A stretch of DNA of 64,000 nucleotides from Macrothele yani (GCA_039090855.1 CM076990.1:202311232-202375231); one strand, 5' to 3'; positions 45,941-57,959 are shown, counted from the first letter of the stretch. Notes: a model not told the origin generated them from the sequence alone. Program-made: numbers and translations.

Positions 45941-47439
45941 TATATATATTATATATCTAATTCTTGTTAAAGCTATGCTATATTAAAAACAGCATTGAAT
46001 CTTTATTTTTTTTTATTAAAACAATTCCTAAAACTATGTACATTACCACACTCACACTCACCAAAAAATGAGAGAAAAAAAAAAAAATCTGCTTTCAATG
46101 TGATTAATTATACATGAAAATGAAAATCACAAAAATCTGCAACAAATGAGCTACAAATTTCAAGTACTTTGAACATAGTACAAAACATTAAACAATGAAC
46201 AAGCCACTCACACAGCTGCCAAATACCCTAGTAACAAAGTTTAAAAGCACAACTAAGCTGGATGTTCAGCATATTTAAACCGAATGATTACATGAAAGAT
46301 GTAGGTACATTTTACATACACTGCAACAAAATTAGATTACAAAAGTTCTGTAAATAATGTTTAATGAAATTCACACATTTCAAATTTAATCAAAAGATCA
46401 GATCTGTAAGGGTTGTTCTTAGAGTTTTAAAGTAATTAGTGAGATTTCAACATTCTGGACGTTGCAGCTGGCCCTGTCTTATGAAATTTAGTGACTCAGC
46501 AGTAGTATTCACCTTCACAAAAACATCCAAGTGCTAATGTGAAGGTAATGCCTGGTCAACACAGACGTGTAACATTTTAGTTCACAGTTCGAGACGTAAC
46601 CCATAGAAACTACTGATATGGCAAATATATGTTGTTCAAAGATTTTTCTGTACACAGAATGCATTTATTAGTCATGCAAATTTTGAATTAAAGCTGAAAA
46701 CATTGCTGACTAATGTACATCAGAATATGGACCGACAAAATTATGAGAGTTAATCATACATAATCCGAGCGCTTAAGACACAAAAGAAAAGTAATATCAT
46801 GTAAAACTTTTTTTCTAACATGATACTAGCAACTTTTAGCTTATAAGTCTATGCCACTACAACTCTAGAGGTAGTGGGAACAAATACTCATAGTATCAAT
46901 GAATCATACTTTTATATGTATGGTTACTGATTTATTTTAATAGTTATATATGAAGAGGTTGATTGGAACTTACTTTAAGGTATTCATACCAGTTCATTGA
47001 CCATCACAAAACAGTAAATCAGAAAAATTCAACTCTTATTTATCAGATACTTTGCAACCTTTTATCTTCCTGATATTACCAATCTTGAGAGGCATGATTT
47101 GTTTAATGCTTAAGTGAGCAAACCCTGACATGTCTTTAATATTTCCAAAACAAAAGTCTCAATAAAAGGTGGGCTTTAATTTTGTTATAATAAAAAAAAT
47201 GCTTTATCCACTTTTTGATATTCAGCAAATCTTAGTATATAAAAATTAGCCATAAAATCCCTCCAAATTATAAAAGTAACCACAGAGAGATGCAGTTGAC
47301 TGTTTACACGTATTCTGTTTCCTTATCTCTTTTGATGTGGGCAACACACTTGATGTAGGAAGTGCAATCATTCTATTCAATCCAGAAATATAAGGTTCCC
47401 TTCCAACATCTCTTATGTTCTACAAAAAAGATGTTGGAA

Positions 47440-48280
47440 GGAAATCTTTTACAAAATATTTGGATCCCTCAGCTACAATGGAGGACATACTGTCAACTGG
47501 GTCATTTCATGGGAGGTTGCTGACACACTTTTTTTTTAATTTCATCTTTTGTCCATCTGGCAAGTCATATTTTGAGAATTAAAATCTGGGTTTTACTTTT
47601 TATTTTATTTTTGTGTGTCCACTGTTTTGGATTTACATGCAAAAATGGCCACCACTGTGTGGAAAAAATCAGACAGCCTTTTTGCTTTAACTGCACAAAC
47701 AGTTGGAGCCCTGTGCCTTTTTCCTTAAATGGCAGAGGGATTCAACTGGTTGTATTTTAAAGAGCACCATCCATACAGACAATATAAAAGTATTTATTAA
47801 AAATTAAAATAAGGAGAAGTTCTCAATCAATTTCAAGATCAAAATTGATTTATTTCTACCTTTTGATCCATTACAGACAGCTCTTATAAGGGATAAAAAA
47901 AAGTAGTCTTTGGTTTATACAATCCCTTCATTCTAAAAGAGCAGTCTGAAGTTGCCATTCTTCAAAGTTTTGTATCTAAAAAGAGAAAGGTGTAAAAAAA
48001 AATCAAACTTTTACATAGAACTCTTCTGTGAGATGTAAAACTCCCTACTTGCTTTTCTAAATACTTTTTTAGGTACTAAGTGTCAAAGTTGCAAATTGTA
48101 ATTGAGTTAAAAGAGGGATAATATATGTTTTTCAATTAAAATCTAAGAATTATAGTATACAAAAGTAGTAAAATAAGGTGGAAAGAAAATCAAAATTTAT
48201 GTGCAAAAAAGTTGTGACAAATATAGCCATGTTTATCCATGAAAAAAAGATTTTGCAAGTAGTTGCACTAAAAATTGTCA
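47440..48280. repeat. Left long inverted repeat arm (best-matched part)
   Basis: Pairs with the complement of ~50045-51570 with many substitutions. Shared landmarks in order: GTCCATCTG, TCATATTTTGAG, GGATTTACA, ATTTTAAAGAG, CTTATAAGGGAT, GTCTGAAGTTGC, AATCAAACTT, AAAGTTGCAAATTGT. A 13 bp near-perfect hairpin (47399-47441) lies just outside. Confidence 0.65.
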
Positions 48281-48469
48281 AAGATTAAATACACAAGCAA
48301 GAAAGATTCATCCTTTGTACAATAAAAGAGCTATCTATATACTAAATTTAAGGCTGTGAACCCTTCAGTAAAATTAGAATTTTCTACATTTGCAGAAATA
48401 AAACTAAATTGGGGAATAGTGGCTGGGCTAAAAATAGCACACAATGTTTGTGTGTGTATGCAACACTAG

Positions 48470-49690
48470 AATATTAAGCTAATGTTAAAAGGGGCAAACA
48501 TTTCTGAGGATTACAAAGATGTGCTACAAACAATTGTATGCAGCATTGAAAACAAAAGATGTATTCTAGAAGACTGCCAAAGGTGCCCTGGAGTAGACAA
48601 AATCAAAAGCTTACTTGACCATTATATTGTAGATAATTATCCACACAGAGTTGAAATAATATATGAACAGTGGGTTAGGATACACAGGTTTGGCCTGGTA
48701 ACTACGTATGTGTCAGCCATTCCCAGATAAACTGAAAACATCTCTTCTTGCATTGAAACAGCACCATTTTATTATATCCAAAAACAAGGTTTCTAACATT
48801 AACAAAGCGAAATTTGAAAGCTGATGAACGCAATATGACACGAGATTTTCTGAAAATTATGCATTTTTCATACAAAATGAGCAAAATTTTCACTGGGTGA
48901 ATAAACAAGCCACTGCTCATCCTTTTGTGATTTACTACCACAAAAAGTTCATCTCTCAAACACTGTAGTGTGACTGTTTGGATTGTACCATGATAGTAGT
49001 GCATTCTTTCCTTAGTGCTCTGATAAAAGAATTAAAAACCTACACTGAAAAATTATATTCCATCTTAGATGACTGTGGCCAACAATATAAAAACCGGAAG
49101 AATTTCTTAAACTTGGCATACCATAAGACTGAAAAAGCCCAAATGGCATTTCTTTGCTACTTCCCATGGCAAAGGTCTTTGCGATAGTATAGGGGTGACA
49201 GTGAACAGAACAATAACCAAACCGAATTTGCAAATAGCTGATGGTGATACAATATTGACTCCACTTTTGTTAAAAATCAATAGCTGGGGATTAATGTCCT
49301 CCATGTTGCAGAGGAAGGCATAGGAAAAAAAAATTGAGAAGTTGAACTCTACATTTGATAAAGCAATACAAATAAAAACTACCAAGGATTATCATTCTTT
49401 TGTTCCAACAAATGAATATAAAATAGTATTGTAGTTTTGTTAACTTCATCAAAAGAAAAAGACGAGGTAGTCATCCAATAAAAGGTAACCGAAGTAGCAC
49501 TGAAGTTCAGAGATTATGCTGCATGTGTTTATGACAACTGGTGAATAGGCAAAGTTCAGGAGATGGTAACTACAAGTGATGTGATGGAATACAACATATT
49601 TTCTTTTCCAACCTGCAGGAACACTTACCTCTTTTAAATTAACCAAAAAAGACATGGTGTGGGTTGAAGAAAAAAAGATACTAAGAATGA
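48470..49690 (+). pseudogene. Decayed protein gene of the long-inverted-repeat element
   Basis: Fragments in order across three frames: VCSIENKRCILEDCQRCPG (48530-48590); LKQHHFIISKNK (~48752-48785); DDCGQQYKNRKNFLNLAYHK (49069-49128); WHFFATSHGKGLCDSIGVTV then NRTITKPNLQ (~49142-49235); DYHSFVPTNEYK (49386-49422); AACVYDNW.IGKVQEMVTTS (~49520-49580); KKDMVWVEEKKILRMI (~49645-49695). I recall this order (Cys-rich CxxCPG segment, GxxxQYKNxKNF, FATSHGKGxCDGxGGTVKR, CVYDxxWWIG) from a large family of 'uncharacterized' proteins multiplied in invertebrate genomes. I do not assign it to a named transposase class. At least four frameshifts and stops. Confidence 0.7.
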
Positions 49691-50044
49691 TTTTCCCTTA
49701 AAGACTAACCACTATAAGTGGTCAAAGTTACACTATCAGTTCTAGAAATTAATATCTTGTTACTTAATAAACAGTGAGAAGGACAAGCAAAGCTAGTTAG
49801 TTATGTTAAATTGACAAGATTGTTATTGAAATTAATCATATAGTTCATTGAAAACTGCTATGATCATCTGTTACCTGAACAAGAGCATATTGAGTGAAAC
49901 GTTAGTAATAGTGATATCTATTATCTTGATTTCAAGTCACTGCTTTATATTTATTTGCCTACCTCAAATTATTATATTTCTAAGTTATATGAACACAGTA
50001 AATGTATACTACTAAATTTCTGTTATTATTATTATTTTTTTTAT

Positions 50045-51570
50045 CTACTAGTGCTGTAACCTCAACTTGTAACAAAATTTCTGTACAAAATTAAGTTTGT
50101 CATTTTAAAATGAAAATACTATGTTTATGATCAATTTTGTAATTTTAACCTTGTTTTACTTATTTCATATACTGCAGTTCTTGGGTTTTTATTAAAAAAC
50201 ACAATATCTCTTAAGTGAATAACAATTTGCAACTTTAGACTCTCTGTAACTAACAAAAGTAGGGATTTTTACATCTCTCTCTAGATACACACTGATGGGT
50301 GTTTTGTGCAAGTTTGATTTTTTTTTATACCTTTCCCTTTTTAGACACAGAGCTGAAAAATTTTTGCAACTTCAGACCCGTTTTTAGCAGGAAGGGACTG
50401 TTTTAAGCCATAAGCTTTAAGTACTCCTCGTAGAGTAAAAATAAACTACAGACTTTATTTTTTGATCCCTTATAAGAACTGTAATGAATCAAAAACTAGG
50501 AAAAAAAATGGGGCTGAAGTGGATTCGCCCGCTGTGTTTAAATGTAGAACTATGTATGTCCTGTCTTGTGTCTACGATAAGATCGTGAATAAAAAAGTAT
50601 TTAAACAGTGCAATAACAATAAAGTAGTTACATCACCATCTACTCTTATTGTTAACAGTTGCAATTATAATTTTTTGAATTCACATGGCTAGTCCACTAT
50701 GTTAACATTAATTGCATACCAAAATCAATGATCAATCACCTTTTTTTTTTTTTTTTTTTTTTTGATTGGAGGTTTAACGACCACCGTGAGCAACTCAATG
50801 GGCTATAAGCAGTCGCCCGTCCCTAATTTAGGGTCACTGGTTCCAGGGAAGGGAGAGAGCCAGTGCCGTAAGACAAACACAACATCCATGCCTGACCGGG
50901 ATTCGAACCCGGACCCCTTACGGACGAATGATCAGAGGGCCAGCGCCTTAGACCACTGCGCCACCGGGGCGGCTCAATCACCTTTAGTTCAGAAGTATTG
51001 ACAATAAAAACAAAAGTATACTCGTGGTGCAGAGCACAAAAATGACCATCCATTTTGGTGCACTGTCATGAACTACCATTGATCCGCCAGCCCCACCACT
51101 TATAATTGTTACTAAATGTCATCTATGCACTATCAAACGATACCATAAGACGTAGTTCTACATCAAAAATCAATTTTGATTTTGAAATGGAGTTAAGTAT
51201 TTCTCCTCCTTAAAAATATTTACAAAAAATTGATATATGTTCCTTTTATAGATGGACTTGCACTCTTTAAAATTACTCTAGTAAGAACTCTGCCATTTAT
51301 AATTTTTGTGCGGTCAAAAAAGTAAAAACGCTGTCTGGGTGCGATTTTTCCATGCTGCAGTGACCATTTTGGCTTGTAAATCCAAAATGGTGGATGTTCA
51401 TAAAAAATAAAGCCCAGATTTGATTTCTCAAAATAAGACTTTACAGATGGACAGAAATTTAAAAAATTGTCTGCGACCACTTTTTTTTTGTAAATTGCGT
51501 GATTTCCACAGAATGACCTTCCTGTCTTAACATAGTACATTTTCAGGATACACTGAAATTTTATGAAAAA
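50045..51570. repeat. Right long inverted repeat arm
   Basis: Inverted counterpart of 47440-48280. It is longer because of the SINE at 50741-50973 and some 400-450 bases (~50500-51170) without a visible partner on the left, which suggests a deletion there or another insertion here. Confidence 0.6.
50741..50973 (-). mobile_element. tRNA-derived SINE, family S1, copy 2
   Basis: Minus strand: head GGTGGCGCAGTGGTCTAAGG (A box, complement of ~50966-50947), GGGTTCGAATCCCGG (B box, ~50911-50897), a body matching the copy at 26.9 kb, GTTAAACCTCC, and an A tail (T run 50741-50763). Target duplication TCAATCACC at 50732-50740 and 50974-50982. The intact boxes and duplication suggest a fairly young insertion. 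Confidence 0.9.
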
Positions 51571-52114
51571 GATTTAGTCTTTGACTCAAGGCACTAATTA
51601 TTTAATTTTGAAGACTTAATATTACAAAAGTATAAATACCTTAGTTCCCTTGCACTATGCAGCATTGTTTTGCTGACACCATTTCGTTTTGGAAGTGTAA
51701 AATGAAAGATTAGCCTCCCAAAAACTACAAAAATCTTCATTGTCACAGGAACAGTTAATTTGTTCTTTAACACACACTACAACAAAACAAAAAATGATGT
51801 CAAAGTATTTCAACAATAACCAGAATCGCTCCCTTTAATCAGTTTTGTATTTCTATCATAAAAAAAACCCCAGCAAAATTAAATGGGAAACCCTACAGAA
51901 ATCATGTTCCACAATAAATTTTTGTTTGTACAACTTTAATGAAACTATCAGCCATTCTTAAGAGGAAATTCCCGATAGTGGCATTTTAGAAAATTCTGTC
52001 ATATACCTGACACAGGGACCAGGAAGGGCTTTCAAAATCATTTTAGATAAACTTTTGGAACAACCCTCATAAATACCTTTCTTTTGAAATTTCAATCTAA
52101 CTGAACTGCTTTCA

Positions 52115-52800
52115 TTTAATTTACATTCATAATAAAAAATCTTAGGACCAAAAATATTTGAGAAAAATTTAGATTACATTCAAGAATGTAATACATATTT
52201 TTATTTCAGAGAGTAACACATACTACTATGAAAATGATCTACAGCCAGAAAACAAAAGTACCTGAAAAATATACAAAACTTTTAGATTTGTATAGATTCT
52301 GAGAAAAAAATCAAAGCATCATCACATTACAATATTAAGTACATAAAAGAAGTTTATTTTAGAAATGCATAAGGGGAAAATCATGATTGAAACTTTCATC
52401 GAATCTTTGACTCATTGGAAAAAAGAAATCAACAAAAAGTACAATTCTTTGGATTGAAAAAATGAATAAAAATGTTTTTTCTATTATGAAAAATAAGAGT
52501 AACAGTGCTTTTACAAGAAAAAAAAAGTATCACAGCTGCATTTAGTAGAAAAATACTCCCATTCTTATGCAAAGCTCATTCTGAACACTATTGGATAAAG
52601 TTCTTCAATTTACTTAGTGGATAAATATTAAATCTGAACACATTTGATTCACATTCATAATCAAGAAATCTTGTGACCAAAATATTTGGTTTATAGATTT
52701 TTCTAAATAAATAACAGCAGTTTATTTTTCCTTCAGTATTTGACATACATTATTTTAGATCATAGTCTGATTCATGTACAAGTGAAAACCTGAATCCATA
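52115..52800. repeat. Diverged direct repeat, period ~525 bp
   Basis: ACATTCATAATAAAAAATCTTAGGACCAAAAATATTTG (52125 on) recurs as ACATTCATAATCAAGAAATCTTGTGACCAAAATATTTG (52650 on), each followed by an AGATTTTTCT/AAATTTAGAT and TATTTTT..TTCAG..AGT order. It lies at or beyond the right edge of the long-inverted-repeat element. Confidence 0.6.
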
Positions 52801-53470
52801 GAGACAGCAACTTACCTTTGTGTTTGTAAAGCTTGCACTGAAAATTTTAAGTGGTCTACTTAAAATTCACACCTTTTCCACCTCATGTTAGATATCTAAA
52901 TGAAGAAATTAAGTATGTTTTTCTAGCCAATGGCAACACCACATTTTCTTTTACCGCAAGCATTCCTTTTGTTTGCATCCCCACTAAACGAACAGCAAGG
53001 TATTGTGCAATTTGAGTGTTTTTTTTTATCTGTTTGATATTCAGCCTGCCAAAGACATGAAAGCTGTTGTAACATTAGAAAATGCTTCTTTAGTCCTACA
53101 TTAAACCTACAAATGTATCACCACAAGATACTGATAAATCTACATGATTCTCGCCCACAGAATAAAATCACTCTATTTAACTATGAAACCTGACAGTCAA
53201 ATATTTCCATCTGGGTACATGATTACCTAAAATTGAACTTGTCTTATTATCAACACTAATCTAGAGTTGAGGAGGGGGGTGTGTGTGACTAATGATAGTC
53301 ACTGTATCTTTTAGACTTAAATTTCTGGACTGATGATCAACTATGGATTTTACACTATTACTAGGAGAATGCGTACATTTTCATTCTGTAATGTTTCAGG
53401 CGCACTTTGGCATAATAAACTTTCTGAAACACTGTTTTTTCACCTAATTCTCTACTGGTTTTAAAGTATA

Positions 53471-53646
53471 TAATACCACAAATTTTGAAGATGGCATTCT
53501 GGTTTTTGGTGTAAATACTGCAAGGATGGTAAGTCAGATAATATCCGAAAACTTGAAAATTTTGTCGTCCTGGAGTGGGAATCGAACCCGCGTCCCCCAG
53601 ATAGTGCCCGGGTATGCTAACCACTACACCATTCAGAACGACCAAG
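53471..53646 (-). mobile_element. tRNA-derived SINE, family S2, left arm of palindrome
   Basis: On the minus strand the head folds well as a tRNA: 7 bp acceptor TCGTTCT/AGGACGA, A box TGGTGTAGTGGTTAGCAT, a 5 bp anticodon stem CCCGG/CTGGG, and T arm with GGTTCGATTCC. A ~95 base non-tRNA tail follows (GACGACAAAATTTTCAAG... TATCCGAATAT region), shared with the right arm. Loop position 33 is C rather than T, which argues against a functional tRNA. Confidence 0.75.
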
Positions 53647-53700
53647 TCGATTGCTTCGACTAGCAAATCCTGTGATGGTTATATTCAAATTAATCGGAGA

Positions 53701-53876
53701 CTTGGTCGTTCTGGGTGGTGTAGTGGTTAGCATACTAGGGCGCTATCTGGGAGACGCGGGTTTGATTTCCGCTCCAGACGACGAAATTTTCAAGTTTTCG
53801 GATATTATCTGACTTACCATCCTTGTCATATTTACACCAAAAAACGGATTGTCATCTCCAAAATTTGTATTATAAG
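53701..53876 (+). mobile_element. tRNA-derived SINE, family S2, right arm of palindrome
   Basis: Inverted copy of 53471-53646, from CTTGGTCGTTCTG to ATTTGTATTATA. The A box is intact, but the B box is weakened (GGGTTTGATTTCC) and the anticodon region has changed. The arms meet head-to-head across a 54 base spacer. Confidence 0.75.
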
Positions 53877-54364
53877 GTGTAATCCCGTATTTCATTTGTG
53901 AATCCAATACCACATTTACAATGCTCCTTCTGTTCATTGATTTCAAAGCAATGCTTGTCACCACCTTCTCCACATCATCTTTCATGGATGTTTCAACTCC
54001 AACCTCTGCTCGACAAGGAAAACATATCAGAATGTCACCCACAGTTAGCTCTGAATCTCTGATCTGCGACTGAATAAAAAAAACGTCATTCTGCGACTCT
54101 TGTCCCTACTAGGTATTCTTTTACTGGACAGTACCTACTACAGCCGAATATTGAGCTGTGTGACTAGATCGACTGCACATTTCTATTAACACACAACTTG
54201 CCCTGCTGAAGGTTTAACATATTCCATCTATCTCCTCAGACCACACTTGTCTCTTGGTTCAAATGTATATCACACTATTTCCTCGTTTGCACCTCTTGTG
54301 GCCATTTGATACCTGCTTTCTACAAGGTCAAATCTCCTATAATTTAATCATGCACGAGACTGAC

Positions 54365-56130
54365 CCAAAAAAAAAAAAAAAAAAAAAGGCTGAACTGTTT
54401 AACCAGGTTGAAAATGAAAACAGGAGAAAGACTCGAATGCAACACATACAATATTTCAGCTAGGATAAGATACTGATACGAAATTATTCACTAAAATTTA
54501 TGTATGTAGATATTAAACTGCAGCACACCACTGTATTCATGATATAAAATTACTCAATTCAGAACAATCCTAGGAGCTTACATGAATTAAAAATATATGT
54601 GCCCACTTATTTGTTTTAGCCAAACATTATTAAATAAAGGAGATAAGCCAAACTGTTTCATTTTCTTAATAACACTCTAACAAGTTAAACTTTTCATAAA
54701 TGAAATAGTTTCCTGAGTTATGTCCTAGTGTCACAGTATTTGTAGCAAGTTTAATTCATGGATTATTATTAAATGATAACTTGAATATATATACATATAT
54801 CTCAATAGGTATGAATGTAAAACACTGAAAAGACAAAGACTATGGTTTTAAAGAGGTTGTTTCAAAAATACTTTGCTGTCTTTTTGATCTTTTTTTTTTT
54901 TTACTTGCTCAAACATCAGCTGAAGCTATCTCTTGTAAACAAACCTCACTTTCTTTGCAGCAAGTAGTACAGCCATATTTGTCATATGCTAACCCTGCAG
55001 CTGAACAATTTCCATTACTACTTCTGTTGGCTGATATTTTTTTCTGTTTTCATTTCTTTATTATAGTTTTTTTTTTTGGTGTCTTTAGACTTTGGCAAAG
55101 TAGCCATCAAATGCTTCTCCCACATAATTTCTTTTACTGGAGAATCAAACTGTGGACCTATTCTGTGCATTGTATTTTATCCATAGTTTGTATAGCTGAA
55201 TAGGTTTTGGCATTCATTCTTTGACTTTATATCCATTTTTTCATCTACCATGTGGCAAGAACTTTCAAACTGAGGACCGTGAAAGCATTATATGAAGGCT
55301 TTCACTACTTTAGATATGTAATGTATATGGAGGGGATGAATAACTTAGCTCACAACACATCAATTCTCATAAAATATCCGACTTTTTCACTTTTGTTTTT
55401 AAAAATTTTCTGCCTTCTTTTTCAAGGTGAGATGCAAATATTTAGGGGGGGGAGAACATTTTAATAGCAATGCAGAACAGAGGTAAACCTCAAAAGAAGT
55501 TACAGCTATAGATGAAATTTTTACTATGTCTAACTTCTGTTTTAAAAATGTCTGTGTCCTTTTCTCAAGCTGAAATATAAAAATTTATGAAAATCATCAC
55601 ATTTCAGAACAGAAAGAACATTGAGATAAAAAAAAAGTTATGATTATGAGTAAAATTTTCACTCCAATGAACTTTTGATTTCATAAATTTTTGTCTCCTG
55701 TTCCAAGCATCAGCTACATATATTTATGAGAGCAATTTACATTTAACAATAATACAAGATAGAGGAAACATCATGATGGAAAAAACTTTATGATAACGGA
55801 AAAAAATTCTACTCTAAGTTATGTCTTCAGAAATTCATTCACATGATGGAAAACTTTCACCATGGCTATAAATATGTACACATACATACACTTGCCGGGG
55901 GGGGGAAGCAACTGTGATTAAATAATACCAGCTGCTCTTCAAAATTATTTGAAGAAATTTTACCTACACATGCCTATTAATATAAAAGCAGGAGATTCAC
56001 AGAGGCAATCTGAAGGTGAAGGTTGTGATTTTTCTGTATAACAACCCTCCCTCCCACACACATCCCTACTTAATCACATCCAAAATTTCTCTTCAGTTCT
56101 GCATTGATCTCAAGAATGATCTAAATAACA
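54365..56130 (-). mobile_element. Unclassified repeat family X, copy 3 (inverted)
   Basis: Minus-strand copy. At its left is AGGCTGAACTGTTT (the AAACAGTTCAGC end) after an A run. CACTGTATTCATGATATAAAATTACTCAATTC (~54530) matches copy 1 ~21755-21786. A gap of ~290 bases (54600-54880) without counterpart follows, then ACATCAGCTGAAG (54913), GAACTTTCAAACTGAGGACC (55259), and repeated internal units (CAAGCTGAAATATAAA.ATTTATGAAAATCA..., ~55430-55800). It ends at ATTTCTCTTCAGTTCTGCAT and TGATCTCAAGAAT (~56087-56118), the unit start of copies 1 and 2. Confidence 0.68.
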
Positions 56131-56134
56131 ACAA

Positions 56135-57957
56135 AAAAGTAAAATCTCATGAATCATCTAAAAAATTGAATGCCTGTTTTAATAATTAATAGCTTCCTCC
56201 ATCACATTAAGTTTGTTCCCCCTCAGTTTTGTTTGCCATTTAATGCTTGGACAGCACTTAAAAGCATGTCTTCACAGTTACTAAAGAACATAAGAAAGGC
56301 AAAAACAGTGATGAATTGACACTCTATCACCATTCGTGATACCAACCATAAGATCCTCACATTGCTCAATTAAGTACTTCATCCACCACAGTCCTACACC
56401 ATTCCTGGTCGAGCATAAATTACTGAACTCATGAACAGTGCAAGAATATCACTATCTTTTCAGTAGACCAATAACAACCTTGGGCCACTTTTCACACCAG
56501 TACCTGGCAGTTCTTTGTAACTTTGGATTTCCTTCCCAGCTACGGCCATTACTCTCTACTTTATACTCAGCAGCCTAGATACAGCTCAAAGAAGGGTCAT
56601 TCTTCATAGCAGCCATCCCTTTCCACTGTGACATCTGACAGCTCTCTCTCTCTCTCTCTCTCTCAGGATTAGCTCATTGCCCTAGTCATTGAGCCATTTT
56701 TTTCCCATACTTCAATCTACCTTGCAATGGTTTCATCCTGCATTATTAGAAGTAAATCACCGCCATGTTATTATCCTTGCTGCATACACAGAGTATGTAA
56801 CAATCTTCCTGTGTTGGGATGAGTTCCAATGCCTTGTAGCAACATTTCAAACATATTCTGCAGCCAATGGCATTGCTTTAGTGCAGCTCATGGAAGTCTG
56901 CTGATTCCCACTGAGGGCATTGTCAGCTTGAACAATGCAGGGATTTTTCGGTATCTTCCTGGATTCCCTCTTTTTTTTCTTTTTCTTTTTTTTTTTTTTG
57001 TTAACATGAACACCTGGAATCCACTTGTATGACAAAGTTTCTAAGAAGCTTTGAGTGTGGGTACAAATAAAGGCTATTGATTTGTTCTGTTGTACCTGGA
57101 TTGGCATACCTCCTCAGTGTTACCATTGGCAGATCTTTGTTCCTCCTTGATGGTCTCTCACTGCTGTTCACTGAATTTTTATCTGGACTGACTACCGTTG
57201 TGTGGCTGCTTCAACATTACTGTCAGACTATGGGGGCAGCCTCCATAGTCTGACATTTCTCCCTCAAAACCAAGATTACTTTGCATGTCACCTCTGCCTC
57301 TGATTACTGACCAGGCCTCACCTGGATATACAGGCCATACTCACTAAAAGTTTCTCTCAAGGTAATCAATCATGCCTGTTTCTTACTTAGTGCTAATGGA
57401 TGTTGACAACTGGTGGTTCCCTTTACAAATATGTCAGTCGGCATAAAGAAAAGAATGTCTCAGTTGCACATCCAGGCAACTTTTGTCTTTCCCTCCCCCT
57501 TTCCTTGCCACCATTCAATCACTGAACCTCTCTTTAGACAATTTAAGGGTTTATCTTGCACCTAGAAACATCTTAACCACCATGTCTGTTTCTGAGAAAG
57601 TTGAAATACACTTAAAACAGTGCTCGAGATAAGCACTAAACAAGTGAGAACTGGCTCATATATCTGATATCACACGTAACGGGTGAAATTTCAAAATTTT
57701 GGCATTACTTTAATTTTTACATTCATTAAATGTTTAGCTTATTGTAGATCGCACTCGTATTATTTTGCTGGCTATAGTTTTCAATTAACAAGTATTATTT
57801 ACCTTTGATTTAGACTAGTTTCAACATGACATAATATAACATGCAAAAAATATCCTTTTTATCCATCTAGCTATAATAAAGTTTACATATATCGAATGAT
57901 TTTAACTCTCCCTTCAACTTTGTTATGTACAGGTTCGACTGTAACACACTTCATATA
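56135..57957. other. Unassigned sequence
   Basis: Contains (TC)n at 56641-56664, a C/T-rich run near 56970, and a 13 bp perfect hairpin TGTCAGACTATGG/CCATAGTCTGACA at 57221-57255. No gene or element recognised. Confidence 0.4.
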
Positions 57958-57959
57958 TA

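Larger units (their letters stand above)
46300..52160. mobile_element. Large element with very long, diverged inverted repeats
   Basis: Sequence left and right of a centre near 49.2-49.5 kb is inverted. Best-matched pairs (left | right complement): 47860-47890 TTGATCCATTACAG | TTGATTCATTACAG (complement of ~50490); 47560-47700 AATCTGGG, TTTTGGATTTACA and AAATGGC | same order in the complement of 51430-51360; 47985-48110 AGAAAGGTGTAAAAAAAAATCAAAC | complement of ~50345-50315; 46408 TAAGGGTTGTTC | TGAGGGTTGTTC (complement of ~52070). Left arm at least 0.8 kb and perhaps 1.9 kb; the right arm is longer because of a SINE and other extra sequence. A decayed protein gene lies between the arms. Outer ends and target duplication were not determined. 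Confidence 0.65.

Noticed and set aside
47399..47441. 13 bp hairpin considered as a microRNA precursor
   Set aside because: The paired region is too short and the loop too simple; it sits at the edge of a repeat arm.
53577..53648. Genuine tRNA gene on the minus strand
   Set aside because: The fold is good, but position 33 is C, the T stem has a mismatch, and a SINE tail follows that is shared with an inverted copy.
57221..57255. 13 bp perfect hairpin considered as a terminator or attachment site
   Set aside because: No neighbouring gene or element supports it; such hairpins occur by chance in 64 kb.
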